A DNA stretch of 64,000 nucleotides from Plumapathes pennacea (lineage: Eukaryota; Cnidaria; Anthozoa; Antipatharia; Myriopathidae). The stretch spans positions 17,985,264 to 18,049,263 of the forward strand of contig OZ038462.1 of assembly GCA_964036295.1 (NCBI GenBank). Reading direction: 5' to 3'. The number at the start of each line of letters is the position of its first letter. Positions within the stretch are counted from its first letter, which is position 1. Positions 48,305-58,400 of the stretch are shown here, piece after piece. Position numbers and translations under genes: made by a program. Under the pieces are notes generated by a model. That model searched no databases. It was not told the DNA's origin and was given only the letters and a program-made list of their open reading frames with translations.

Positions 48305-50329
48305 ATGGGAGTCGGTAGTTCTCATCTGTATGAATACAATGGCTTGAAACTCTTGAAACAGATAGGACAAGGAGGTTACGCGAAAGTTTACAAAGCCGAA
48401 TGGAAGGGAGAAATCGTAGCCGCAAAGCAGTTGCTGGAAGATGTATACTATCAAGTTGAACTCACCGAGAAATTCTACGATGAATGTAGGATACTTCGCA
48501 AGTTAGATCATCAAAACATTGTGAAAATGATTGATTTACACGAACCAGGCGGTGAAATCCCGCCTTTTCTAATTACAGAACTAATGAACAGCGAACTAGC
48601 GGAACACATTCACAAACGACGGATTCCGTTGCTAGATGTGCTAAACTTAATGCTAGACGTTGCCGAAGGACTTCATTATTTGCACAACAGCTCCCCTCCA
48701 ATAGCTCACAGAGATCTTTCCAGCAGAAACATACTGATGACCAAAGATGGAAGAGCTAAGATCGCCGATCTTGGGCTCGCAAAATATTTTGTGCGCAAAG
48801 CATTTACTACTCCAAGTCCTGGAGCTCCGCTCTATGCTGCACCGGAAACGTTTTGTCATAATCCCGTCTATGATATGAGAGTGGATGTGTTTTCCTTCGG
48901 AGTTTTGCTGCTTGAGGTAATCAACGGCCACTACCCCAAGCCAGTTCCATTGATGAGTCCTGTCACTCAATGTAAGTAATATCTTTCAGGCAGGGAAATC
49001 CATCTCTCCCTCAATTAGTGCTTCTTTTCGTACCCTCAACTTTAGTATTATAGCATAAATAGGCTGTATTCCCAGGACAGTGGGCCCGCGCATTTACTTC
49101 ACATGGTAAGGCAAACTTTCTCGAGGCACGAGAAATATATCTTGTTTATATATCGATAGAGAGGCGAGAAAGAAGGGAAGTGAATTCGGCTCTGGTGCCA
49201 AGAATGTGACAACAGTTCTGTTTGAAAGGCCCAACTCTGAAGCTCAGTTAAACTAACTGTTTTCTCAGTGGTATGCCCCTGGACCTCTTTCCAAAGTTCT
49301 ACCTTTCGCATCCCATTGGTTCACCCCAATCTATCAAAAATTGCATTTTTAAATCGCTATAAAGCTTTCTCTGGATTTCTGTGGAAAGTTTAGCTACAAT
49401 CAAGGAGAAAACCTTGGAACACATACGGAGGGAGTGGGGGGGGGGGGGGGGGGGCACTTCCTTCGATCGACTATATGGGGAAGCTCCGTCCGAAAGAAAA
49501 AGGGTATAAAAAAACGACGATTTTTGGTATTTGAAAGGGTCTGTAAAAGGGCTGGCCAGAGAAAAATCGTATCACAAAGGTTCTAAACTGGCTTGTCCCT
49601 CGGCCGAAAAATTTGCGTTCCCGAGCAAGTTTGCATTGGACTTTTTCTGTTCAAAGGCATAAAAAGGATGTAAATGTTTACTACAGGTATTTGAAAGGGT
49701 AAGGGGTTGAAAGCCTCGTCGGAGCCTTCCTGTATAGAATTTCTTCAAGTGTCACCTCGCCCTATCCCTCTCCCTACCACCCCCCCCCCCCTCCACCCAT
49801 CCTTTGCACATACCAATCGCTACCGCGTACCACTCCCTGTCCAATGTTGCTTGAACATGTAGCTCGAACATTACTTGCGATCCACACAACATTGAATTGA
49901 GTGGAGGGGAGGTCTGAAAAACGGCATAAGTTAATGAAATCGATCGGTCAATAGATTGCCCCGAGAATTTTGTCTTCCACGGCAGGTCCTGTTATAAAAC
50001 TGTGCGCTTACGTTGCAGCTGGAGAACTTACCCCAGAACACGAGCGACGCAGGAACGACCTTATGGAGATGGGAGCAGAGCACAGACTGGCGGGCCTTGT
50101 CCGTCAATGCCTAGAAAATGACAGAGAAGCACGGCCAACTATCAGTGAAATCATTGATAAGCTCAACGAGGAGAAAAAGAAACTTAAGAGATCGTGCAAT
50201 AACAATCCCGCACCATTGATCAGGAGCGTCACGAACGGCCGGACGAGTATTTTAAGTCGTCGTCTTGTAATTGCTATTATTTTAATATCTTTTTATCTAA
50301 TTTTGTTTGTTTTCTTGATACATTTTTGA
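48305..50329 (+). CDS. KR5: kinase with C-terminal tail anchor, GTPase lost, 325 aa
   Basis: Exons 48305-48971 (donor GTAAGT) and 50019-50329 (acceptor GTTGCAG), phase 1. Kinase: GQGGYA (last Gly to Ala), VAAK, HRDLSSRN, ADLGLA, APE, DVFSFGVLLLEV, and C-lobe ENDREARPT, so catalytic Asp and Lys are present. Exon 2 starts as in all paralogues (GELTPEHERRRNDLMEMG) but leaves the family pattern after KLNEEKKKL. Instead of a GTPase it has about 30 residues (NGRTSILSRR may be a P-loop relic) and then a very hydrophobic segment LVIAIILISFYLILFVFLI ending HF, followed by the stop. This predicts a single C-terminal transmembrane anchor. The N-terminus MGVGSS still fits myristoylation. Membrane attachment seems kept by a new means while the GTPase was discarded. 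Confidence 0.83.
49432..49765. mobile_element. MITE-like element in KR5 intron
   Basis: Begins with a run of about 19 G, then GCACTTCC...CGACTATATGGGG. It contains GGTATTTGAAAGGGT twice and GTCGGAGCCTTCCTGTATAG near the right end. It is the same family as 45523-45905. Confidence 0.5.
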
Positions 50330-51294
50330 ATAATAGTTTTCAAATACACACTTTGCTGATAATATTGGAGGTAGTAAACTAGAGGGGAAAACTATATCAA
50401 TTTAATTTAATTGATATAAAGCGTTCTATTTACGCGCCGTGACATTTACGTGCAAGTAGACATAAAGTATTTCAGAGTACGTGAGCTGGAGTGTTACTGA
50501 AAATTTGTGTTTAACCCTTTGCTTTTACTTTGCAAACAGTGTGTATTTTTCTCATAATACTTACTAATAAGACGCGTAGAGTATTCGCTGTACAAACTCA
50601 CCCAGTGTTTTAAAATATATTTCTAATCATGTTCTACATTCTAACCCACAAACGCCATTTTGTTGGTGTAAACGAGCATTGCATCGGAATTATGCTGTGG
50701 GTTATTGTATACTATATTCACTGATCGACTTACAATATAAAATGATTTTAAAAGTAGCAATATTTTTACGGCCGCAGCAACCATTGTTGTTTTATAAAAA
50801 GAGAATAATACAAAGTTTGAATATAGAGGTATGGTTTTGCACACAACAATGATAGTCTTGGATTACATTCTGGCTGATGTCAGTTTGTCGGTCTGGTAGT
50901 GATTAAGGCAAAATACACTTCCAAGGAAATTATTCCAAAGGATGTACCCCATTTGGCGACAAACTTTGAAACCACTTTATAAAAAGAGTCAGTATCATCA
51001 ATCGGAAGTGCGTGCAGCCGAACTCACAAAGGGGAATCCCCAAATGCTGTGACCCTGAACTTCAGCAGCGTCATCACGTGATTTTAAACTGTGAGACCAT
51101 CTGCAACAGGAGCCTGCCTGCAATTAGTTTGCCCCTCTCTTGTAAATGTTGCCAAGAAAGCGACCCTGCATCCGCACCGTACACAGTCATACATTTTTGA
51201 AAACGCAACAAGAACTCGGTACTTGACAATTATCTCACTGAGGGTGTATGAGTGTACACAAAATCATTAGACATGAATAAGCCGGTATGATAAA
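50330..51294. other. KR5-KR6 spacer
   Basis: No gene or clear mobile element. A short frame near 51012-51200 resembles a reverse-transcriptase-type C-terminus (HHVILNCETICNRS) but is too short to call. Confidence 0.35.
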
Positions 51295-51435
51295 CACTAG
51301 TTTTCTTTCTCCTCTCTGTCGCCTCCCACGCAACGAGCGAGCGCGTTCGAGACCACAGTTCTCTGGGTCAGCGTTAACGTACTTTTCAATTTTCGATTTC
51401 GGTTGTCGTACTTCCGGAATATACATGTAGTAAAC
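51295..51435 (+). promoter_or_regulatory. KR6 promoter module
   Basis: CACTAGTTTTCTTTCTCCTC (51295-51314) and ACTTCCGG (51410-51417), 19 bases before the ATG. The spacing between the two blocks is longer than in KR4, KR5 and KR8. Confidence 0.5.
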
Positions 51436-53341
51436 ATGGTAAAACTGCCTAACATTAAAGGTTTGAAACGCTTAGAAGAGATCGGGGAGGGAAGTTTCGG
51501 GAATGTCTACAAAGCGAAGTGGAATGGAGAAGATGTAGCTGCAAAACAGTTGAAGAAACGCGTATACTTTCAAGAAAGATTCGCCGAGAGATTCAGTGCC
51601 GAGTGCATGACGCTTCGCGGGTTGGATCACAAAAACATCGTGAAAATGATCGACGTCATTCCAGGAGATAACGAAGTTCCTCCTATTCTAATCACAGAAC
51701 TGCTACACTGTGATCTAGAAAAGTACATCAAGGACCAAACCTCGATTCCTTTGAAAGATGTGGTGAACATGATGCTGGATGTCGCCGAAGGACTTCAGTA
51801 CTTACACAACAGACGACTGCCGATAGCTCACAGAGACCTGGCAAGCAAGAACGTATTGTTGACGAAAGATAGAACAGCTAAGATCGCCGATCTTGGGCTC
51901 GCTAGAGTGTTTGTTAGCGCAGGTATTGCATCTGCAGATGTTGGAACTCCGCTCTATGCCGCGCCGGAAACGTTTTGTCATAAAGCAGCGGACAGTGGTC
52001 AGTTTGTAAAACCAGAGTACGATGTGGGAGTGGATGTGTTTTCCTTCGGAGTTTTGTTGCTCGAAGTGATTAACTGTCGCACTCCCAGGCCAGACCCGCG
52101 TGGTAGTCCTGTCACTGAAAGTAAGTTCAACCATTGATTTTATTTCACCTCATATTCTGGCTATCCTACTTTAAAATAATGTGAAACAGTCGAACATAAG
52201 GTATTTAATAATAATATGACTTACTGGCATAGTAAAATGTGACTGAGCTTTCTACCAGACAGCTTTCTGATCTACCGTAGGAAGGCACTAACTTAGGCAA
52301 CATACAGAAGCCTTACACACACCTTCCACGTCTACATGTAAGCCATAAATTTCTGCCTCTTAGCTATACAATCAATCACGCTACTAGTATTATTAACACT
52401 CAAAAAGACGTTACAATGGAAACTGGCAACAAATAGGTGACTGCTCAAACCAGACTGCATCTGTCTTACTGACTTTTCACTTTTCTACTTTGCAAGTATT
52501 GATCAAGATTTTCCGTCTACGTTGCTGTGTAACGCATATTATTCGATACTTCGCAGCTGGGGAACTTATTCCAGAACACAAGCGCCGAAGGGAGGACATC
52601 TCGAAGATGGGTAAAGAGCACTGTCTGGCGAGCCTTGTCCTTCGGTGTCTAGAAAACGACAAGAAAGGGCGACCGATTGCCAGGGAAATCGTTGATGAGC
52701 TCAAAGAACAGAAAGAGAATATTGACCGGAAGGTTAAAATTGCTTCCAGTGGACGCGCAAAGTTGAAAATTGTGGCACTCGGTGGGGTGAATGCTGGGAA
52801 GACGTGTATCCTGGAACGCTTCGTAAACTCAAAGTTTAACTATGCAATGGTGATACCCACAATTGGAAGCAGCATTTACACCACCACGATCACCCATAAT
52901 GGCATTACGCTTTGTCTTCAAATGGATGACACGGCTGGGCAAGAGAGATTTAAAAGTATTCCTCCACAACTACTCCGAGAGGCAGACGCAGCTCTGTTGG
53001 TGTTTGACATTTCCCGACGCAAATCCTTTGCGGAAATCCCTTCTTACATCCAAATGATCGCTAGTCACTCAAGATTCGAGGTGAGCATGATTCTTGTTGG
53101 GAGTAAAGTTGACATGTCCGAGAGTCGCAAAGTCTCTAAAGAGGAAGCACAAGCTTTTGCCAAAACTCACGCCATGCCTTACATCGAGACGAGTGCGAAA
53201 ACGGATGAAAACATTGAGCGCACCTTTGAACTGGCAGTCCAGATGATTTACAATCGACTTGATTTGAGCGACATTGAACTATATGTTCCTCTCAAGAATG
53301 CTGATTCCCCCAATGAAACCAGTGGATGCAGTTGCTGTTAA
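51436..53341 (+). CDS. KR6: kinase-Rab-like fusion with CC tail, 489 aa
   Basis: Exons 51436-52120 (donor GTAAGT) and 52557-53341 (acceptor CTTCGCAG), phase 1. Kinase: GEGSFG, VAAK, HRDLASKN, ADLGLA, APE, DVFSFGVLLLEV, all intact. GTPase: GGVNAGKT, PTIG, DTAGQE and ETSAK are intact, but the guanine-specificity motif NKxD is SKVD (Asn to Ser), expected to weaken guanine binding. The start MVKLPNIKG lacks Gly2, so no myristoylation. The end GCSCC is a CC-type Rab prenylation signal. A 107-base stretch of the GTPase (52796-52902) is identical to KR4 except for one base. Confidence 0.9.
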
Positions 53342-54734
53342 CGACCTTACCTCGATGCTTTGCACCCTTTCATCACATGATATTCCATAACGGACCACTC
53401 TAACGGAAGCTCTGATCTACGTTAAGTAAATTAATGATAGTTGTGGTCAATGATAGTTGCTGTGGCAAAGCACCACTGTTATCTTGAGCTATGGTCCATC
53501 AGATATTTGATCAGTTAAAGTAGGCTCGACAGATTTTCATGGAACATGAATTGGAAATTTATTTCCGGTGACAATACCGCTTATAAAATCGTTACTTTGG
53601 TAGTTTTTCAATATTACTGTAAGAAAAGCAAAGACAACAAGAAAGCCTGGCTTGCTAGCCAGGAACATTTCTCCCTAAAAATGGAAAGGCGAGTATCTCT
53701 CAGCTACATTTTAAGCGACAGGAAGGCCTTAAATACAACACAAAGACTCTGGGTGGAAAACAAAGAAAAAGGTCAGGGACTGAGCCTGAAATTCAAGAAG
53801 CAGTGAAAATTTAGTTGGTTTTTTCATTCAGATGTATAAATGGTCAGGAGTACTACATCAACTACATCAGTAAAGAGTTTGAACACCAGATAAAAGCACA
53901 AGCTACCTTATTGTTTATAGGACGTGATACATGTAACTTAGTGAATGACATTAGGCAAAAATGTAGCCAAGGAAGTTGCTATATATAAAATTTATTGCAA
54001 AATATGTCTTGTTTGTAATATCTGAAACGAGTACTGGGACAAAAACTGGACGCGCTAAATCAATCATTATAGGGTGCTGGTGTATATTTTGAAAGTAAAC
54101 AGCTGGGACTGACCGATGCATTAAATTCCCATATCTACTTTGCATGACTTAAATGTTTGGAATCAGTGGACCTGCACGGACTGGAACAGCATATTAAGCA
54201 TAGATATGTCTATATTAATGCAAACCCAAATGTCTGTTGAGCCGCTCGTTTGCCTCGAACTTTCAGAATTTCCTTGTTATCTTGTTCTTCTTCGGCGTGG
54301 GGACACATCTCAGACGATTGATGAATCTTGAACGTTCAAGGTGTCCTGTTCGTCCTCAAACTCGGGTCCAAAACGGGTTTTTTGTATCGCTCCCAGTCAC
54401 GCGCGGGTAGAGGGCGGGTGTACGTAGTTTCTTGATGTATTCTATAGTTGTAACAGACTGAGTCGTTCCACAGTCACTATCGACCGCTGTGCGTACACCG
54501 AAATTTCATAGACCAACGTTGGCGCATACGTTTATTCGCGGGGTTGATTCACGCAACTCACGCAGCAGCTGTATTCAAGACTAGATTTCGTGTCAGGCCA
54601 TGCGCGGTCAACTGATCGATACGGGACGAACACGCCACACAAAAGGGCCTTTTTTAGCAGACTAGGAGAGAAGTTTTAATGTACTGTGAATCGGAGCTAA
54701 ATCAGCAATTACCTAATGCTCTTTACAATCAGAT
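53342..54734. other. KR6-KR7 spacer
   Basis: No recognisable gene. Near 54550-54600 there is a diverged copy of promoter text (CGCAACTCACGCAGCAGC ... CAAGACTAGATTTCG) resembling the KR4/KR5 upstream region but with no kinase exon after it. Confidence 0.4.
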
Positions 54735-55430
54735 CTACCGATCGACACTAGTTTTCATTCCCCTGTCAGTCTTCACATTTATTCAAGCAATCCGCGTTCG
54801 CGCGCCAGCGACACTGCGGAAATACGTTCTTGCCGTCACTTCCTTCGTCAGAGTTCTTCACCATGGCTGTCTAATTTCTCAGAATTCGTGGTGAAACATC
54901 GCGTACAAGCCTCGTTCTTCTCTTGCACAGCATATGTAAAAAGAAATGCATTAAACTAACTTATAGTTGAGTAACGAGTCCTAATATTTAATTTCTTGGC
55001 TAATTCTTGAGGTCCTACGAGCATTACATTTAACTACAAAATCTGCACCTGAATCCACACGGTTTTCTGCAATAACCCCTTACTGACACGCGGGAAATGT
55101 TTTTTGACCGTGCGGTCACCTTACTTTTGAGTCAGCGGTTGTTGCACAAAACCTTGGATTCAAGTGCAGATTTTGTAGTTAAATGTAACGCTCGTAAAAC
55201 CTCTAGGCTTAGCCAAGAAACTCAATACTAGAACTCGATAATCGACTATAAGTTAGTTTAATGCATTTCTTATAACATAAGTTGTCCACAAGAAAAACCA
55301 AACTTGCACACAATGTGAAATTTTACCTCGAATTATGAGAAGTTAGATATTCATGGCGACAATCGCTGACCAACGGAAGTGACGTCAAGAACGTAATTCT
55401 GCGGTGTCCTCCTGACTCAAAAGCAAGGTA
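54735..55430. repeat. Orphan KR-type promoter text plus inverted MITE pair
   Basis: CACTAGTTTTCATTCCCCTG (near 54748) resembles the KR promoter element but leads to ACCATGGCTGTCTAA, an immediate stop. From 54810 the MITE family of 6100-6640 appears forward, then inverted from about 55120 to 55400, with AAATCTGCACCTGAATCCA and TGGATTCAAGTGCAGATTTT as matching arms. Confidence 0.55.
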
Positions 55431-55435
55431 TCGAA

Positions 55436-55497
55436 ACTAGTACCCAACTCTCTGTGTTCAATGTGCATATCAAGTTTCGAGAAGTTCCGGTATAAAC
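55436..55497 (+). promoter_or_regulatory. KR7 promoter module
   Basis: ACTAGTACCCAACTCTCTG (55437-55455) is a diverged CTAGT element. AGTTCCGG (55483-55490) is a one-base variant of the ETS-like site, 8 bases before the ATG. Confidence 0.45.
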
Positions 55498-58400
55498 ATG
55501 GGAGTCGTGTGTTCTCAACCGTTTGAAATTAATGGCTTGAAATTGTTAGAAAAGATTGGTGAAGGAGGTTATGCGAAAGTTTACAAAGCCGAATGGAAGG
55601 GACAAGTCGTTGCTGCAAAGCAGTTGATGGAACACATATACTTCCAAGACGAACTTAAGGAGAGATTTTATGCTGAATGCGAGACGCTTCGCGGGCTGGA
55701 TCATCGAAACATTGTGAAAATGATCGACTTACTCGTACCAGACGGTGAAATCCCACCGATTCTAATCACAGAATTGCTACATTGCGACCTAGCAGCGCAC
55801 ATAAGAAGGCAGACCTCGCGGATTCCAACTCCAGAAGTGGTGAACATAATGCTGGATGTCGCCAATGGACTGCGATATTTGCACAACAGACCACTGCCGA
55901 TAGCTCACAGAGACCTGACCAGCAAGAACGTGTTGTTGACGGAAAATGGAACAGCTAAGATAGCCGATATTGGGCTGGCGAAAACTTTCATCGCCCAGGC
56001 AGTCGCCTCCCCAAATCCTGGAGTTCTACTGTATGCTGCACCGAAAACATTTTGTCAGCAACCCGTCTATGATGTGAAAGTGGATGTGTTTTCCTTCGGA
56101 GTTTTGTTGCTTGAAGTGATAAACGGCCACTACCCCAAGCCAGTTCCATGTAGGGGTCCTTTCACTCAAAGTAAGTTTATATGTCGGAAAAAAAATATTT
56201 GAGGGAAGCAGCTTCCCTGATTTGAGTTTGAATTGTGTCACGGGTATTTTGACCCCTGTGTTATTTTATTACGATTAATGGTGGATAAGTTATATGAGTT
56301 TAAGGGAGTGATCGAGTGGCGAAGTGAAGTATAAATTAAAATGATGTGCGTTAGTACGTGATTATATGCTGCAGCGCTAAAATGGGGTCCGTGTCAGGGC
56401 TTGTATTTGTGTAGGGAACATTTTCGGTAGGGAGACATGTAGTTGGGGTCGGTAGTTAACACGTGTGTTGGGTAACAAAGGGGACGGGAGCGAAGAGCGA
56501 ATAAAACCGAGAATACAATAAACAGAGAACTGAAAAACGAAGGGATTAGTGAAGACGCTAACACAATAACAGTAATTAATAAAAGTGGAAGTTAAACGGG
56601 TGGTGTAGGAAAGAGCGCTCTAAAAAGTGTGTTGAACTAATGACCATCATTTGAGGTTTGTCCGTCGAAGCAACCGCGCTATTCTCATCAGGGGCATAGT
56701 AACGCGGTTGCTCTATGAAGGTGAAAGTTCCTTCAATAGTACGTGTTTCGAAATGGTAGGCGCGCGCCATCCATGCCCTACACGATCAACGGTTACAAAC
56801 TTTTGGCCCTGGCCGAGTTGAGAGTGAAGGGAGAAAGGCGGGGAAGATGGTCAAGACTTCGATACAAGGAGGGGAGGGAAAAAATAAGGTGGAAGGAATT
56901 GACTTACCTCGATAGATTTCCGAAGATCGATGCCGTAGGACTGCATCCAAACGCTAAGTAAAATACTGGGTTGCAATACGACAGGCAGTTGTAAACGAAG
57001 TTGAATCGTGGCCACGTGAAATGTAAAGTGACCTTTGGTTTGTGGGGGCGTACCTTTCGCTGGCCAATAGGAGGCGGGTATAGAGAATTATTAACAAGGA
57101 AAACGGTGACTGGGAGGGGCGGGTCGAAGGGGAAATAGTTTGTGAAACACATTTGTTTTTGGAGACAGGAAAAGGAGTTTCGTAGTACTTGTTTCTGTTG
57201 GGTGGGGGAGGAGGGAATTGTTTGAGGCCTGGGGATCGGGGGGGGGGTGTGTTGTGGGTTGTAGAAAGTTGTTAGAGGGGGAAATTGTTTGTAAAACACA
57301 TTTGTTTTTGGAGACAGGAAAAGGAGTTTCGTAGTACTTGTTTCTGTTGGGTGGGGGAGGAGGGAATTGTTTGAGGCCTGGGGGTCGGGGGGGGGGTGTG
57401 TTGTGGGTTGTAGAAAGTTGTTAGAGGGGGAAATTGTTTGTAAAACACATTTGTTTTTGGAGACAGGAAAAGGAGTTTCGTAGTACTTGTTTCTGTTGGG
57501 TGGGGGAGGAGGGAATTGTTTGAGGCCTGGGGATCGGGGGGGGGGGGGTGTGTTGTGGGTTGTAGAAAGTTGTTAGAGGGGGAAATTGTTTGTAAAACAC
57601 ATTTGTTTTTGGAAACAGGGAAAGGAGTTTCGTCGTAGTTGCTTCTGTTGGGTGGGGGAGGGGGGAATTGTTTGTGAAACACATTTGTATTTGGAAACGG
57701 GAAAGGGAGTTTCGTAGTTGTTGTTTCTGTAGGGTGGGGGAGGGGGAATTGCTTGAGGCCTGGGGATCGGGGGGGGGGGGGGGTTGCTGGTTATAGAAAG
57801 TTGTTTGAGGGGGAAATTGTTTGTGAAACACATTTGTATTTGGAAACGGGAAAGGGAGTTTCGTAGTTGTTGTTTCTGTAGGGTGGGGGAGGGGGAAATT
57901 TGTTTGAGGCCTGGGGAGCGGGGTAGGGGAAATGGAAAGTTGTTAGGGAAAAAAAACAATTGTTTTGTAAACACATTTGTATTTGGAAACAGGAAAAGGA
58001 GTTTCGTAGTTGTTGTTTCTGTTGGGTGGGGGAGGGGGAATTGTTTGGGGCCTGGGGATCGGGAGGGGGGTGTGTTGGTTGTAGAAAGTTGTTTGAGGGG
58101 GAAATTGTTTGTGAAACACCTTTGTATTTGGAAACGGGAAAGGGAGTTTCGTAGTTGTTGTTTCTGTAGGATGGGGGAGGGGGAATTGTTTGAGGCTTGG
58201 GGATCGGGGGGAGGGGGGAATGAAAAGTAGTTGAAAGGGAAATTGTTTGTAAAACACATTTGTATTTTGAAACGGGAAAATGAGTTTAGTAGTTATTGTT
58301 TCTGTTGGGTGGGTCGCTCGTGCTGCATAAATTGTTTAATTGGATTAAAATGACGTTACGGTAAACATTAAGATGTAATTGGAACGGAAATGTGAATTAA

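Noticed and set aside
57272..58259. Proline-rich open frames up to 228 codons on the minus strand
   Set aside because: They are generated by the 150-bp G-rich minisatellite and shift frame with unit length; no start context, splice sites or domain.
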